Assembly: GCA_023213315.1 (NCBI GenBank)
Contig: JAKCPI010003052.1
Location: forward strand, 1-64,000
Length of the DNA: 64,000 nucleotides
From: Euborellia annulipes
Taxonomy: Eukaryota > Arthropoda > Insecta > Dermaptera > Anisolabididae
Reading direction: 5' to 3'
A model generated the notes under the pieces. That model saw nothing but the letters and a program-made list of their open reading frames with translations, was not told the DNA's origin and did no database searches. Below, in pieces: positions 31,240 through 41,983 of the stretch (the stretch's first letter is position 1; each line of letters starts with the position of its first letter). Made by a program: the position numbers and the translations under genes.

Positions 31240-33536
31240 TTAAGTTGTTTCTTCATTAGAAAATTGAATTATAATTACAATATAAGTGAAAATTGTTCCA
31301 ATAATCTAAAATGAAATTAATATAATAATAATTGATAATAAAATTATGCAATTTTTCTTACCGTAGTAATCAGTGGAAATTCTAATGAAAAAAATCCATG
31401 AGCTGTGAAATTTAATTTCCTTCCCATTAATTTTATGAAAATATTTTTTAACTAGAAAAAAACAAAAACAAAAATCAAATGAAAACCAAATTAGCAGGAA
31501 TTTGAAATCCTTACAGTATTTTGAAATTGACATTCAGGCAAATCAATGAGAAATTCGTCGATTTTCGAGGAGAGAGCTTTTGCCTAAAAATAGAATTCAT
31601 TTATTATTATTCCAACATGTTATAAATTAATTATGACACGCGGACACTTAATAAGAGCTTAATAAAAGTTACAGGCCAATGGGAAATTTTCTTGACCAGT
31701 CCAGTTTTTATATAGCGAGAGTCAAAAAGAATGAAGAAGGTTGGAATTTGAGAAGACAACCAAGTCGTGGACCATTCATTCCGGTGTTTTCTGAATGAAC
31801 TTCACTAGATTGGCTTGTCTTTATAGGGCAATGCAAAGGACGGTGTGAACAGTCCCGAGCCGTGACAGATCCGTCTGGGCCTTCTGTGTCCGGCTCGTGA
31901 GCAGATCCGCAAGTGTGTGGCTCTCACGGATCGGGCTCGTGCCTCAGATTATGCAAACCATGGTTGATTTTGGCTCGGCTCGGCTCGTGAGAGCCCACAC
32001 GCAGATTTGGCTCGCGAGCCAGACTCGTACTCGTGTGTGGTGAAAAAACGCCGGATCCTGCTCGGGTACGCGCTTTGTACTTCTCTCATGGTTTCGATCA
32101 CTGATGGACCATCGGCAGGTCTAAATTCTCCTCGCTTGAGTCGGAGCAAGCTTGAAAACGACTGCAGAATAAGCAATCGAAAAGTTGTACAGTATTTATA
32201 TTTTTAAAAAATAATTAATACAAAATGGGTTACATACAGAACTCATATTTTTGAGCGCTGCCACCTGTACGCTCCGTCGAAAATTGTGTCTTTCTAAAAA
32301 TTCTCGTCTCATCGTATTTTCTTGTTACCTTGAGCATTTAGGTGTGGCATATTCTTAAAAGGAGATTGGAGGATTCAGACCTGACGATGGTCCATCAATG
32401 ATCGATGCAGGAGAGTTGTACTGTAATAAAAATTTCCTAAAATAATAAAGTTCATCTTTATTTTACTTTTCCCTTCTATATGCAATAAGAAGTAATTACT
32501 ACCTATTTAGATGTATATATATATAGCCTACATTCTCACGTTTCCTGAATTAATTAACAAAAATATTAGTTATAAAATGCTATCCACCAATACCTTTAAA
32601 ATTACCCCATATTTGAATAAGAATAAAATTTACTTTCATTACCTCCGATCTTGTAGTTGAACAAACATAAACAATATAGAATAATAAAATCACTTGATGA
32701 ATTATCCCGTAAGTTGCTATAAATATATTCCTTATTTCAATTTTCTCAAAAGACTTCTTTTGAATATGAAAATGATAAACAATCTCATAGATGCCAAAAA
32801 TAATATTACAAAAAGTTGATAAAACATTAAAGAGTAAGAATTTTGAAAAGATTCTATTAATCTCCTCGGACATTTCGCAAAATTGCAAATGTTGCTTGGC
32901 CAATTCATTCGCCATCTCTGATGACGATTTAAAGATCACTTTTTGCCAGGCTTGCTCCTTCATTGACAATTCAGACATTCCAATATTAATTCGTCGAAAT
33001 TGCATTTTCAGGAAATAAATCATATCTCCAAATCGTCTGAAGATTATAGACATGATTGCGAACGTTGAAAAGGCACCGAATTGGATGAATATCTTCTTAA
33101 AAGTGACTTCACCGCTGATGATGTAAATTGAGAAAATAAAAAATATGATCAACACGAATTCATTTAAACAAATGAAAATGAGATGCTTTCGAGTTAAAAC
33201 TACAGGTAAATTGATCATATGATTAACAATTTTACAAAATTGCTTGCGTTCTGTCAACAAAAGTAAAAATGACAGAATAAATGTAATATAATAGATGATT
33301 ACTAAAATATAAACGGTAACATTGTGCAGGCTGATCTCAGTCGGTTCTATTATGACTTCTAAAAAAATTAAAACAAATCTAAATAGGGATAAAATAAAAA
33401 TGAAAACCCCATAGAGAAAAAATAATTTTGAGAAACATAATTGTTTATATCCCAAACTTTGATCCCAATAATATGGGACTGTACCAAAGAATTTTTCTAT
33501 ATAGTAACATGGCAAGATAACGTTAATAAGCTCCAT
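31240..33536 (-). CDS. Insect gustatory receptor 1, four exons, intact
   Basis: Exons 33536-32643, 31583-31515, 31451-31362 and 31305-31240 sum to 1119 nt (372 residues), all phase 0 with GT/AG. The large first exon encodes six or seven hydrophobic segments. The C-terminal exons give the family hallmark TYIVIIIQF, preceded by the conserved FTAHGFFSLEF...LIT block. STTRSE ends exon 1. Such 7-TM proteins form ligand-gated cation channels in sensory neurons with the N-terminus inside. Ligand unknown. Same exon layout as the gene at 35607-37817, so the two are tandem duplicates, though diverged. Confidence 0.93.
31780..32430. repeat. GC-rich repeat in intron 1 of GR1
   Basis: 31800-32160 contrasts strongly with its AT-rich surroundings, with repeated GGCTCG motifs, and may be a MITE. 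A block GATGGACCATCGGCAGGTCT (32103-32122) recurs inverted at about 32370-32395 as AGACCTGACGATGGTCCATC. Confidence 0.5.
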
Positions 33537-33949
33537 TCTTTATTGAATACCAAAAAGAAATTTTCTCTCAATAAAAAAAAGAGAAAACATTTTCTAAATT
33601 AAAGGTTTTGGGAAATGATTAAATTATTATTGATTGCTTTTAATTATCTTTAAATTCATTAGTCAAATGGAAATTTCAATCAATTCAATTCAATTAATGA
33701 ATGGCGTAGAATAAGCTTGCACCAAAAACTGATAATATTCGACTTTGAGATTGGGGCAAATGTGAAACAAAAGAAAAGAGTTGCATTCATCTCAAATTAT
33801 ATAGAGACACCCAAAGAAAAAGAGGACCGCCGAACTTTCTAGATTAAAAAAATAGAATAATTTTTATTTGAAATTTTCTGTCCAGATCCAATTATTTCAA
33901 AATTGAAACAATTTTTTCTTATATAATATAATGATAAGGCTGAGTAAAA
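33537..33949. other. 5' flank of GR1
   Basis: AT-rich; presumably contains its promoter, but I see no defined element. Confidence 0.35.
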
Positions 33950-34150
33950 AACAACTTAGATTTTCGGCAGCCAAATATTAAGCCGTTTCAGCCCCTTATC
34001 TATGCCATCTTCAACCATTCATGCGATTTGTATTTTCATTTATTCTCACCAATGCTCTGAAGATGGCTTAGACAAGGGCCCGATACGTCACCTTAGTGCG
34101 GCTTTAAAAAAATACATTTGGCTGCCGAGAGTCTTGAAGCTTTTTTGACT
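33950..34150. mobile_element. PLE-type inverted pair, decayed
   Basis: Arms start TTCGGCAGCCAAAT and end ATTTGGCTGCCGA. Two damaged hammerhead-like cores: minus (33975-34015, GAAACGG) and plus (34057-34089, CUGAAGA ... GAUACGUC). Confidence 0.5.
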
Positions 34151-34249
34151 CTACCTTAACATACCTTCGAGCCACAAAGACAAAGCACGCAAGAAATAAT
34201 GAAAACAACTCTTTAAATTAATATGAAATTTATTAGAATAAGATTAGGT

Positions 34250-35060
34250 TGATACATAATTATCCGGCGTTTATATCGGTGCGTTTTTCATCAATGAAAA
34301 GTAGCGTTTTGTTTATTATTTTTGTACGAAAATAATCATCTCTATTGTTTCAGAAAAATACGTGCCGAAAACCATAGTCATATTCGCCATTTTATGCTCT
34401 ACCACTTTGAAAAAGGATGCAAAGCAGCATAGTCATTTCGCGATCTCAACGAACTTTTTGTCCCACCATATAGTCTTCTTACAGTGGACATGTTTCGGTA
34501 TTCCTTTGGGGGAAGAAGCCATGACTCATCCCCAGTGACAAGATTCGTCACAAATGGTGTTTATTCGTTTCGCTGCAGTAACTCTGTGAAAATTCGAACG
34601 CGATCGGCTCTGTTGTTGTCGGAGAGCTCGTCCAGCGATTTTCCACACTATTCCAAGCTTTTTGAGCCAACGAACGACCGTGGATTGATTGACATTGAAG
34701 TTTTCAGCCAGCATTCGTGTTGTTCGGCTCTCGTCCTCTTCCACGGCTGCCAGAAAAGCCTGATCGCGATGCGACCTCTTCCTGCCTTATCCTCTAAGCT
34801 GGTATCGCCTGATTTGAAACTCCCTATACTGACTTTCGCTGATTGTTCCTTTGCCGAAATGTTCGTTGAGATCGCGAAATGAATGTGCTGCTTTCCATCC
34901 TTTCTCGAAGTGGTAGAATGGAGAATATGACTATGGTTTTCGACACGTATTTTTCTGAAACAATAGAGAAGATTATTTTCATACAAAAATAATAATTAAA
35001 ACGTTACTTTTCACTGATGAAAAACGCGCCGATATAAACGCCGGATAATTATGCCTCAAC
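34250..35060 (-). pseudogene. Mariner transposon relic with inverted internal copy
   Basis: TIRs CATAATTATCCGGCGTTTAT face each other. Minus-strand translation gives the mariner N-terminal HTH region (GDTSLEDKAGRGR, then TRMLAENFNVNQSTVVRWLK) and VTGDESW, which holds the first catalytic Asp block, followed by WWDKKF. The remaining catalytic region is gone, and the left 200 bp is instead an inverted duplicate of the transposase start. Frameshifts throughout. Confidence 0.85.
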
Positions 35061-35606
35061 TCAATATAAAAGAAAATGTCAAAGAGAAAGACCAGACTCA
35101 ACCGAAAAAGAAGAAACAAGAATAAGAATAGAGTCGAGTAAAATGTTGAGATCTCTGCCTCCAACCCACCGATACCCTCACTTTTCTCCCTCTCTCAGTG
35201 GGTGTTTAGATGTAATTCAGACCTCTCGTCATGGAATCTCAGGGGCTACTAATCTCAACTGTCAGGTTACGAATCTGTTCCACCGTCATTGATGCCAGAT
35301 CGTCGCCGTACAGAGCAGAGAAGAATTATGCGTTTCTAGGAGGACTGAGTGCTGATAAAAGAGCCAGCAATACATTGAATAGAAAGAAAAGCCGGCTCCA
35401 TTTTTCCAAATTGATTATGAATGCTCATGAAAAGACTTAAAATTTGAAAGAAAGAAAAATTAACAAGAACAGCAATAAAATCTGAAGAGTGAGAAATTTT
35501 AAGCAGAGAAGATTAAATTTCATCTTGGAAGCTGTTATGTTATCAATTATTTTCTAAGAGAAGATGATCAAAATTTGTATACAATTATATTTTGAGAGTT
35601 TTTTTT
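35061..35606. other. Spacer between GR2 and mariner
   Basis: 35170-35440 is more GC-balanced but holds no convincing ORF. Nothing identified. Confidence 0.35.
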
Positions 35607-37817
35607 TTATTTATTAAATTGATACAAAATGATTATATATGTGATTATAGTTGCAATGAACTAAAAAAAGAGGAAAGAATTTATTATATATATATATATA
35701 TATATGTATGGGATAATACTGTACCTACAAATAATTGCTTACCGAACATATAAGAGAATAATCCAATGGGAAAAATCCATTAGCGGTAAAATGGAACTTT
35801 CTTTCTAGTAATTGCAAATGCATTATATCCACCTGTGGAGAGAGCAAGTTTTAATAATAGAGTAAAAAAACAAAAAAATTCAAACTTACTTTTTGTTTAA
35901 TTTTTTCATCAATTTTAGAATATAATAATTTATCCAATAGTTTTATCAATTTATTGGCCTGAAAAATAAAAAGATTTTTATGGGTAATTGAAAAGAAATC
36001 AACGAAGAGAAAAAAATTCAAATGACACTCGTCAGGAAAGAAAAAGTAAAGAGAATGAGCAAGAGTTCCAGGGAGAGAGAACATTTATAATTCAAGAGAC
36101 TGGAACACTTGAACCCCACCCACCAAAAGTTCCTGGCTCCGCCTATAGTCGTTCGAACAAACAACGCAAATGGAGGAACAATGAGCACGGTAATATCTAT
36201 AGGAAAGTAATAATACCGAAACATTTCTCCTGCTCGTCACCCAACACACGTCTATGGATGGCGTCCAAGGAGGAGAGGAGACAGGATTGTTTTTTGGGAG
36301 TTGAATAGAGATCCCCGTTTCTCTAAGATCGTCTCCCATTTTGTATTATTGTTTCATTTTAAAATAATCACATTAAATTGGATCGTTAGGCAAGAAAGGC
36401 CAGTAAGATTTCTAAAAACAAGCAAAGCCAAACCAAGCTAACTCTGGATGAATGGCCGGCCCAGAGGAATGATGATAATTTTTATTTTTTGAAATTCCTA
36501 TCGGGATCCCCGTTTATTTACCCGAGGTGCTTTCGTGCACGAAGACACACACCTCAAACCCAACCGGCCTCTGGCCGTAGCCATCTACCGGCACCCCGTG
36601 AAGTTACATCATTTTCCTATCTCTAACTCCTCGTGCTGCTTTCGTCTCTAGCTAGTTAACTAATCCTTATGGTTCTAACCGGCTCCTTTTATCCAATCTC
36701 TTCTATGCTAGGGAGGATGTCCTAGTTTGAGGAGGGACTCTCCCTCAGCACCGGCGTGTAGCCTACTCCTTTCGAAGAATGCATCACTGAGAGGGAACCT
36801 TCTTTACGTCCCTTCCACAGGACGGGATGTCACAGCAACTCCCTCTCCTCGTAGTGTTGTCTGGGGGCTATTGTGGTGAGATCCAATATTCCAAAAATTT
36901 ATTAATGTTCTTCAATTTCATTTCATTTCAATAAAAACCATTTGCTTAGAAAAATAAGAAAATTCAATTACCTCAGAAATTGTTGAAGTGGAGACGTGAC
37001 CGATATAAAATATCAAGAAAATATTTATAATTAATCCTAAAGTCCATTTAAAATTAATTTCATTTTGTTCATTTTTAGAAAATAAATTAAAAATCATAAA
37101 GAGAATATAACAAAAAACATTTAAGATTTGTATTAAAAGCACTTTGGAAAAATTTGAATTAATTTTTTGGCACAATTCACATAGAAAGAAATGCTCACGC
37201 CCAATGTCTACAATTTTTCTTGAATTCCTAAGGCCACATAACATTTCAGAAGCTTCCTCATAAATGCGTTGAAATTGGAGTTTAATGAAAAAAATAAAAT
37301 CTCCATATAAGGAGAGAATGACCAGGGAGGTACTCAAAGCGAAGCTCGTTGCCATTTCCTTAAAACATTCAAACCACGTTCTCTCTTTTTCTTCAAAAAT
37401 AAAGAGCGCTTTCCCTAAAATTATAAAAATTACAATTGCTTTTACAACTAAAATATAAAAATGTCTTTTAGAGTTTTGAATTGGGAATTTTGATATTTTA
37501 TCAATAATTAAAAGGAAAGAATTTTTATTAAAGAAAAATAAATTATGAGAGATAATAAAATTCAATATAAAAACACCAAATTCACTAACGCTAACGAGAG
37601 TGTAGAGATTTTTTTGTAAAGAAACGGAAGAGAAATAAGAAATTGGAGAAGCAAGTAAAAAACAAGTTATCAAACAAAAGAGAACAAAATGATAAATAAA
37701 AGCAAAAAAAGAAAAATGTAATTGTTTGCAATTATCTTTTGAAATTAGAGTGAAAGGATTGATTCCTAAAATGCGCGTTAGAAAATAAATGGGATAAATT
37801 AAAGTATAAAAATCCAT
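35607..37817 (-). CDS. Insect gustatory receptor 2, four exons, intact
   Basis: Exons 37817-36972, 35958-35890, 35832-35743 and 35660-35607 sum to 1059 nt (352 residues), phase 0, with exons 2 and 3 the same lengths (69 and 90 nt) as GR1. Exon 3 carries LLERKFHFTANGFFPLDYSL and exon 4 the hallmark TYIIILYQF, ending in FNK. Exon 1 has the usual series of hydrophobic segments. Membrane chemoreceptor; ligand not predictable. Intron 1 (1.0 kb) contains GC-rich retroelement debris. Confidence 0.93.
36100..36895. repeat. Repeat debris in intron 1 of GR2
   Basis: 36110-36140 resembles a hAT-like MITE end (CCTGGCTCCGCC). 36490-36890 is GC-rich (CCGAGGTGCTTTCGTGCACG, CCGGCACCCCGTGAAG) and looks like a LINE-derived non-coding segment of unknown clade. 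Confidence 0.4.
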
Positions 37818-38022
37818 TGTATTTTAATATTAAGAGATTGTTTGTGAACTAAAATGAAATTCCAATTTGTTTTCTTTCAATTTTATTAATTTATTTTTTG
37901 AAGCAATTAATTTGATTAATTCTCCTTCGATTAATCAATAACGAAAATGTTATTGGAATATATGAAATAAAAACAATTTAAAATTAATTAAATATCGGGA
38001 TTACAAAAAGAGGGGAGGTGGG

Positions 38023-38265
38023 GAGTTTTTTTTAAAACACTCACACTTTTTTTACATTCACACAGTCTTTTCGGCAACTTAGACCTTTTAAGACTTTAAA
38101 CGATACTCGTATGTTTAATATATCTATTGGGGATCCAGGCGTTCTTATTTAAGCCATTTGGTATCCAAATGGCTTAAATAAAATCATCGGACTGACTGGG
38201 ATCCGAACCCTCGACCCTTGGCATACAAAGCAGGCCCGCTACCAACTACACTAAGTCCGAGGGCG
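38023..38265 (-). mobile_element. tRNA-derived SINE
   Basis: Complement: A box TTAGTGTAGTTGGTAGC, B box GGGTTCGGATCCC, body and GTGTGAATG-rich tail. Full length or nearly so. Confidence 0.85.
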
Positions 38266-38375
38266 GGGGGGGGGGCGAAAAAAAGTTTGCCAACCTCCTC
38301 TGATTTCTTAAAATCTTTTTTACATTTCCAGCCAATAGAACTTTTCCATGCTTTTTATGGACAACCAGGGACGAG

Positions 38376-38818
38376 CAGAGGCGTACCGAGGCAGTTGGGG
38401 GCCTGGGGCGGCACTAGAAGAGGGGGCCTTATATTGAATTTTTTTTTTTTTTGGGGGGGGGGCTCATCTTTAAATATCCTTCTCCTCCATACATAAAAAT
38501 ATTTTTAAAATACCGTATATCCCTGAACCCCAAGGGTCCCGGGACCTCCCGAAGAGAAATTTTCATTAAATTTTGATTTTTTAACTAAATTTTTCGTTTT
38601 TTACTTGAGCCCTGAGGGCCCCGGGTCCTCACAAGAGAAATTTTCATTAAATTTTCATTTTTTAACTAAATTTTTCGGTTTTATTTGAGCCCTGAGGGCC
38701 CCGGGGCCTCTCAAAGAAAAATTTTCATTAAATTTTTTTTTTTTATAAATATATGTGGGCCTATGCCGGCACGGGGCCTGGGGCGGACCGCCCCCCCCCC
38801 CCCCTCGGTACGCCACTG
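38376..38818. mobile_element. hAT-like MITE (443 bp)
   Basis: TIRs CAGAGGCGTACCGAGG / CCTCGGTACGCCACTG, flanked by the perfect 8-bp duplication GGGACGAG. The interior has three tandem copies of an about 80-bp unit (ATTTTCATTAAATTTT, then GAGCCCTGAGGGCCCCGGG). Confidence 0.9.
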
Positions 38819-39004
38819 GGGACGAGCTCCTATGAATTCGATAATCATTTATCATCTACCACTATTTATTTAAATTATAAAAAACATCTCTTGTCATATT
38901 ATTAAATATAAAAATTAATTCAAAATATTAATAAGAAATTTAAAAGAAATGGAATTCCACAAAATCGAAAGCAATATTGATCGGTTATTCTAGGCTTAGG
39001 AACA

Positions 39005-39610
39005 AAATAAGTTGAACGTTTTCTTTTGTACTATTTTCAGTATTTTCAGATACAGTATTATTCGGAAATAATAAATAAATACCAAGCAATATTTATTATT
39101 GGAAATGGCCGTATTAACTAATGACCATATAACATCTTATGTGCAAATTTTATATTTTTATCTAATTATATACCAGTATAACAACTCTATCCTCATCTCA
39201 ATGGTGTACACCTTGACATTGCCAATAATCTCTTAAGAACTGATGATGGCTTTATTTAAATAAAACCGAAACGTCTTCTAGATTGAGATTTTTATTCGAT
39301 AGAGGCTCTCCTTTTGGCTGACATCCTCTCTTTCTGCCTATCATTCTAAAAATCTTTTATTCCTCAAATTTCTAAGTTCCTTTATTAGACATAAATGGTA
39401 CATCAATCAATGCTTCGAATCGCCAACCCTCTAACTCTTAAATGGAACTTTCTTGAAAAAATCTCTTAAGGCCCCAAAATTGCAATATCATTTGCCAGAT
39501 CTCAATAAAATTTCCGATAATAAATATTGCTTGATATTTATTTATTATTTCAGAATATTTGAAAATAATAGTCCAACTACAAAAGAAAACCTTAAACGAT
39601 TCAACTTATA
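39005..39610. mobile_element. PLE-type inverted unit
   Basis: AATAAATAAATACCAAGCAA and neighbours (39005-39110) recur inverted at 39500-39605. One hammerhead-like motif at 39240; TTTTGGCTGACATCCTC follows it. Confidence 0.6.
39240..39275 (+). ncRNA. Hammerhead-like ribozyme motif
   Basis: CUGAUGA, U, helix II GG(C)UUUAUUU/AAAUAAA(A)CC, GAA-ACGU-C. Helix I AGAA/UUCU. Confidence 0.6.
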
Positions 39611-40200
39611 GGGCATATGACTTTGGCTGTTTAATCAAAATAAGTATTAGTGATATAGATTAAGTGGTTGTTCCTTACAGGCAGAAGTTGGACAAAATGA
39701 GGGAAGCATCGTGCCTGGAGGACGACACTAACGAGTAAAATTAAATGAACGATGAAAAAAGACAATTAATTTATCTGTTTCCGTTTAGGCGTTTTAACTT
39801 GATTGATTATATTATATAAACTCAAAAGATTCCTTTTGACCTTGATTAAACAAAAAAAAAAAAAAAAATGTGATCTATCATCCAACACTGTACCACATAA
39901 AGACGCAAATTTATTCGTTTTTTTTTTTTTTTAACATCTCTCCTCTCACCTACGGGAAATGTTCCTGGGGCTCTGAAATCTGCCCAAAAATCGTCACAAA
40001 ATTTTGTATTTTTTCTTTACAGTAATTCGTTACACCAAATAGCAAATTAGTTTTGGTTAAATGGCATTGAAAAGAATTAGCTGGAAAATTTTGTGTTTTA
40101 TTCGACTCCATCATATCAAAAAAATAAAATTATTCTTTGGGATAACAGGAAAAAAAATTTCATGTGACTTTAGATTCATTATTCTTTTGAAGTAGAATTT
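39611..40200. other. AT-rich intergenic, nothing recognised
   Basis: Contains A and T homopolymers near 39850 and 39920. No ORF or repeat identified. Confidence 0.4.
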
Positions 40201-40201
40201 T

Positions 40202-40470
40202 TTTTTTTTAAACATTCACTCTTTTTTCTCATTCACACTCACACTCACACACACATTCAGACAGTCAGTCTTTTCGGCAACTTAGGCCATTTAAGACTTT
40301 TAACGATACTCAGTATTTTTTAATATATCTATTGGGGGTCCAGGCATTTCTATTTAAGTCATTTGGTATCCAAATGCCTTAAATAAAATTATCGGACTGC
40401 CTGGGGTCCGAACCCGCGACGTTTGGTATAGAAGGTAGGCACGCTACCAACTACTCCAAGCCCCGTGGGC
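40202..40470 (-). mobile_element. tRNA-derived SINE
   Basis: Complement: GGCTTGGAGTAGTTGGTAGC A box, B box GGGTTCGGACCCC, family body, then a long GTGTGAGTGTGAG tail ending in an A-run. Confidence 0.85.
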
Positions 40471-40664
40471 TTGAAGTAGAATTAATAAAAAGAGAATGCA
40501 ATCAATAGTAACAAAAAGCATTTATTTTTGGAGCCAAGTTTTTTAACGCGGCTTCCGCGGGGTGAATTGGGAGAAAATGTAACGTAACAAAAACACCTTC
40601 CTAACAAAAATGCGTTGTCGGCGCCCGAGCGACAACAGAGGTTTGCTTTTTAAATAAATTAGGC

Positions 40665-41241
40665 CCTCAGGCTTGGTGTAGTAGCTAGCGTGCTGACCTT
40701 GTGTACGAAGGGTCGCGGGTTCTGATCCCGATGATTGTATTCAAGCCATTTGGATACCAAATGGCTTAAATAAGAATGCCTGGACCCCAAATATATATAT
40801 AAATAATGGTTATCGTATAAATTCTTATATGACCTAAGCAGTAGCTTATCCAGGTGGGGGCGAAGGGAGGCGCTCGCCCCCCCCCCCCCCGCCCCAGGCG
40901 GAGCATGACTTTGGCGCCCCTCGATACCGACATAGGCGCTCTATTGCATTCGGCTTTACGGCTTTTTCATAATAAATTCATTTTATATCACAAATCCGGA
41001 GAAAAATTACAAAAAATGCTCGAACGATTCGAAAGATTCAAATAGTCAAAAACAAAAAAGGTCAAATGAGATTCGTATAGCCTACTAAAAAAAAGCTCGA
41101 AAGAAAACGGCGCCCCAGTTGAGCTTTGCCCCCCTCAAAGACTAGTTACGCTGCTGGGCCTACCTACGGGTAGGTAGGCGTAATTTGCCGAAAAGACTGG
41201 GCATGTGTGTGTGAGTGGGAAAAAAGTGTGAGTGTTTTTAA
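40665..41241 (+). mobile_element. tRNA-derived SINE split by a hAT-like MITE
   Basis: Head (A box GGTGTAGTAGCTAGC, B box GGGTTCTGATCCC) at 40665-40838; the tail resumes near 41195 (TTGCCGAAAAGACTGGGC, GTGTGAGTG). The MITE at 40839-41156 lies between. Confidence 0.8.
40839..41156. mobile_element. hAT-like MITE nested in a SINE
   Basis: TIRs CAGTAGCTTATCCAGGTGGG / ACTAGTTACGCTGCTG; imperfect flanking duplication (GACCTAAG / GGCCTACC). Related to 55714-55972. Confidence 0.75.
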
Positions 41242-41442
41242 AAATATTTTGTAGGGTAAATAAAATATTAATATTTCCATGTCGATGTAACTAAGACGAG
41301 TTGATTGCATCTTCGGTGAATTGAGTAATGGTTAATTCCAGGAGGAGTGGCTGAATATATATTGAGTAGTGAGGGTATCCAGGCAGCCAGAAAAACAATA
41401 AAGAAAATTAAATTTGTCTTTATTTATTTCATATACTTTTGT

Positions 41443-41474
41443 CTACGTTTCGGCCGATATTCGGCCTTCATCAG
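41443..41474 (-). ncRNA. Hammerhead-like ribozyme motif
   Basis: Minus strand: CUGAUGA, A, helix II GGCCG/CGGCC, GAA-ACGU-A. Site would be GUA; helix I UUUGUC/GACAAA region as in the partner at 41631. Confidence 0.65.
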
Positions 41475-41630
41475 GACAAATGTTATTTGCCTCGAGCTAT
41501 AAGCCCTTGGCAACTCCTGACAATGTGTTTGAGTGAACATTCGTCGGATGGCATGACTTCTGGTTCAATAGTGATCACATTGTCAGGAGTTGCCAAGGGC
41601 CTGTATAAGCTCGAGGCAATAACATTTGTC

Positions 41631-41662
41631 CTGATGAAGGCCGGAATATCGGCCGAAACGTA
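41631..41662 (+). ncRNA. Hammerhead-like ribozyme motif, strong
   Basis: CUGAUGA, A, helix II GGCCG...CGGCC, GAA-ACGU-A. Six-base helix I UUUGUC/GACAAA is perfect. Hammerheads accept GUA, so this is among the best candidates. Confidence 0.7.
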
Positions 41663-41983
41663 GACAAAAGTATATGAAATAAATAAAGACAAATTTAATT
41701 TTCTTTATTGTTTTTCTGGCTGCCTGGATACCCTCACTACTTAATATTTCCAGTTTGTGAAGAAACAAGTTGGAAAAAAGGTCGGGAATTTGAGCCACTC
41801 TGTCGATTTGTATCGTTAAAGGGCGTAATCAACAATATTTGTTAAATTTAAAAAACAACAAATGAAAAGGAGACAATTGCCTTGAACGAGCCGCCGCCTA
41901 TCTCCAAGGTTACTCGTTCGTGTAGAACTAAAAGTTTTTTTTCAAAGTGTGAGTATCAAATCAGTATAAATTATACAAGCATC

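Larger units (their letters stand above)
41359..41744. mobile_element. PLE-type inverted pair with two GUA-type hammerhead motifs
   Basis: Arms with GTGAGGGTATCCAGGCAGCC at the left and its complement at the right; each has one motif. The outer arms include an AATAAA-like tract. Confidence 0.65.

Noticed and set aside
32007..32207. ORFs in the GC-rich block of GR1 intron 1
   Set aside because: Overlapping ORFs on both strands with no family features; the block behaves as a repeat.
36490..36890. GC-rich block as a gene exon
   Set aside because: No open frame of useful length and no splice context; sits inside GR2 intron 1 and looks retroelement-derived.
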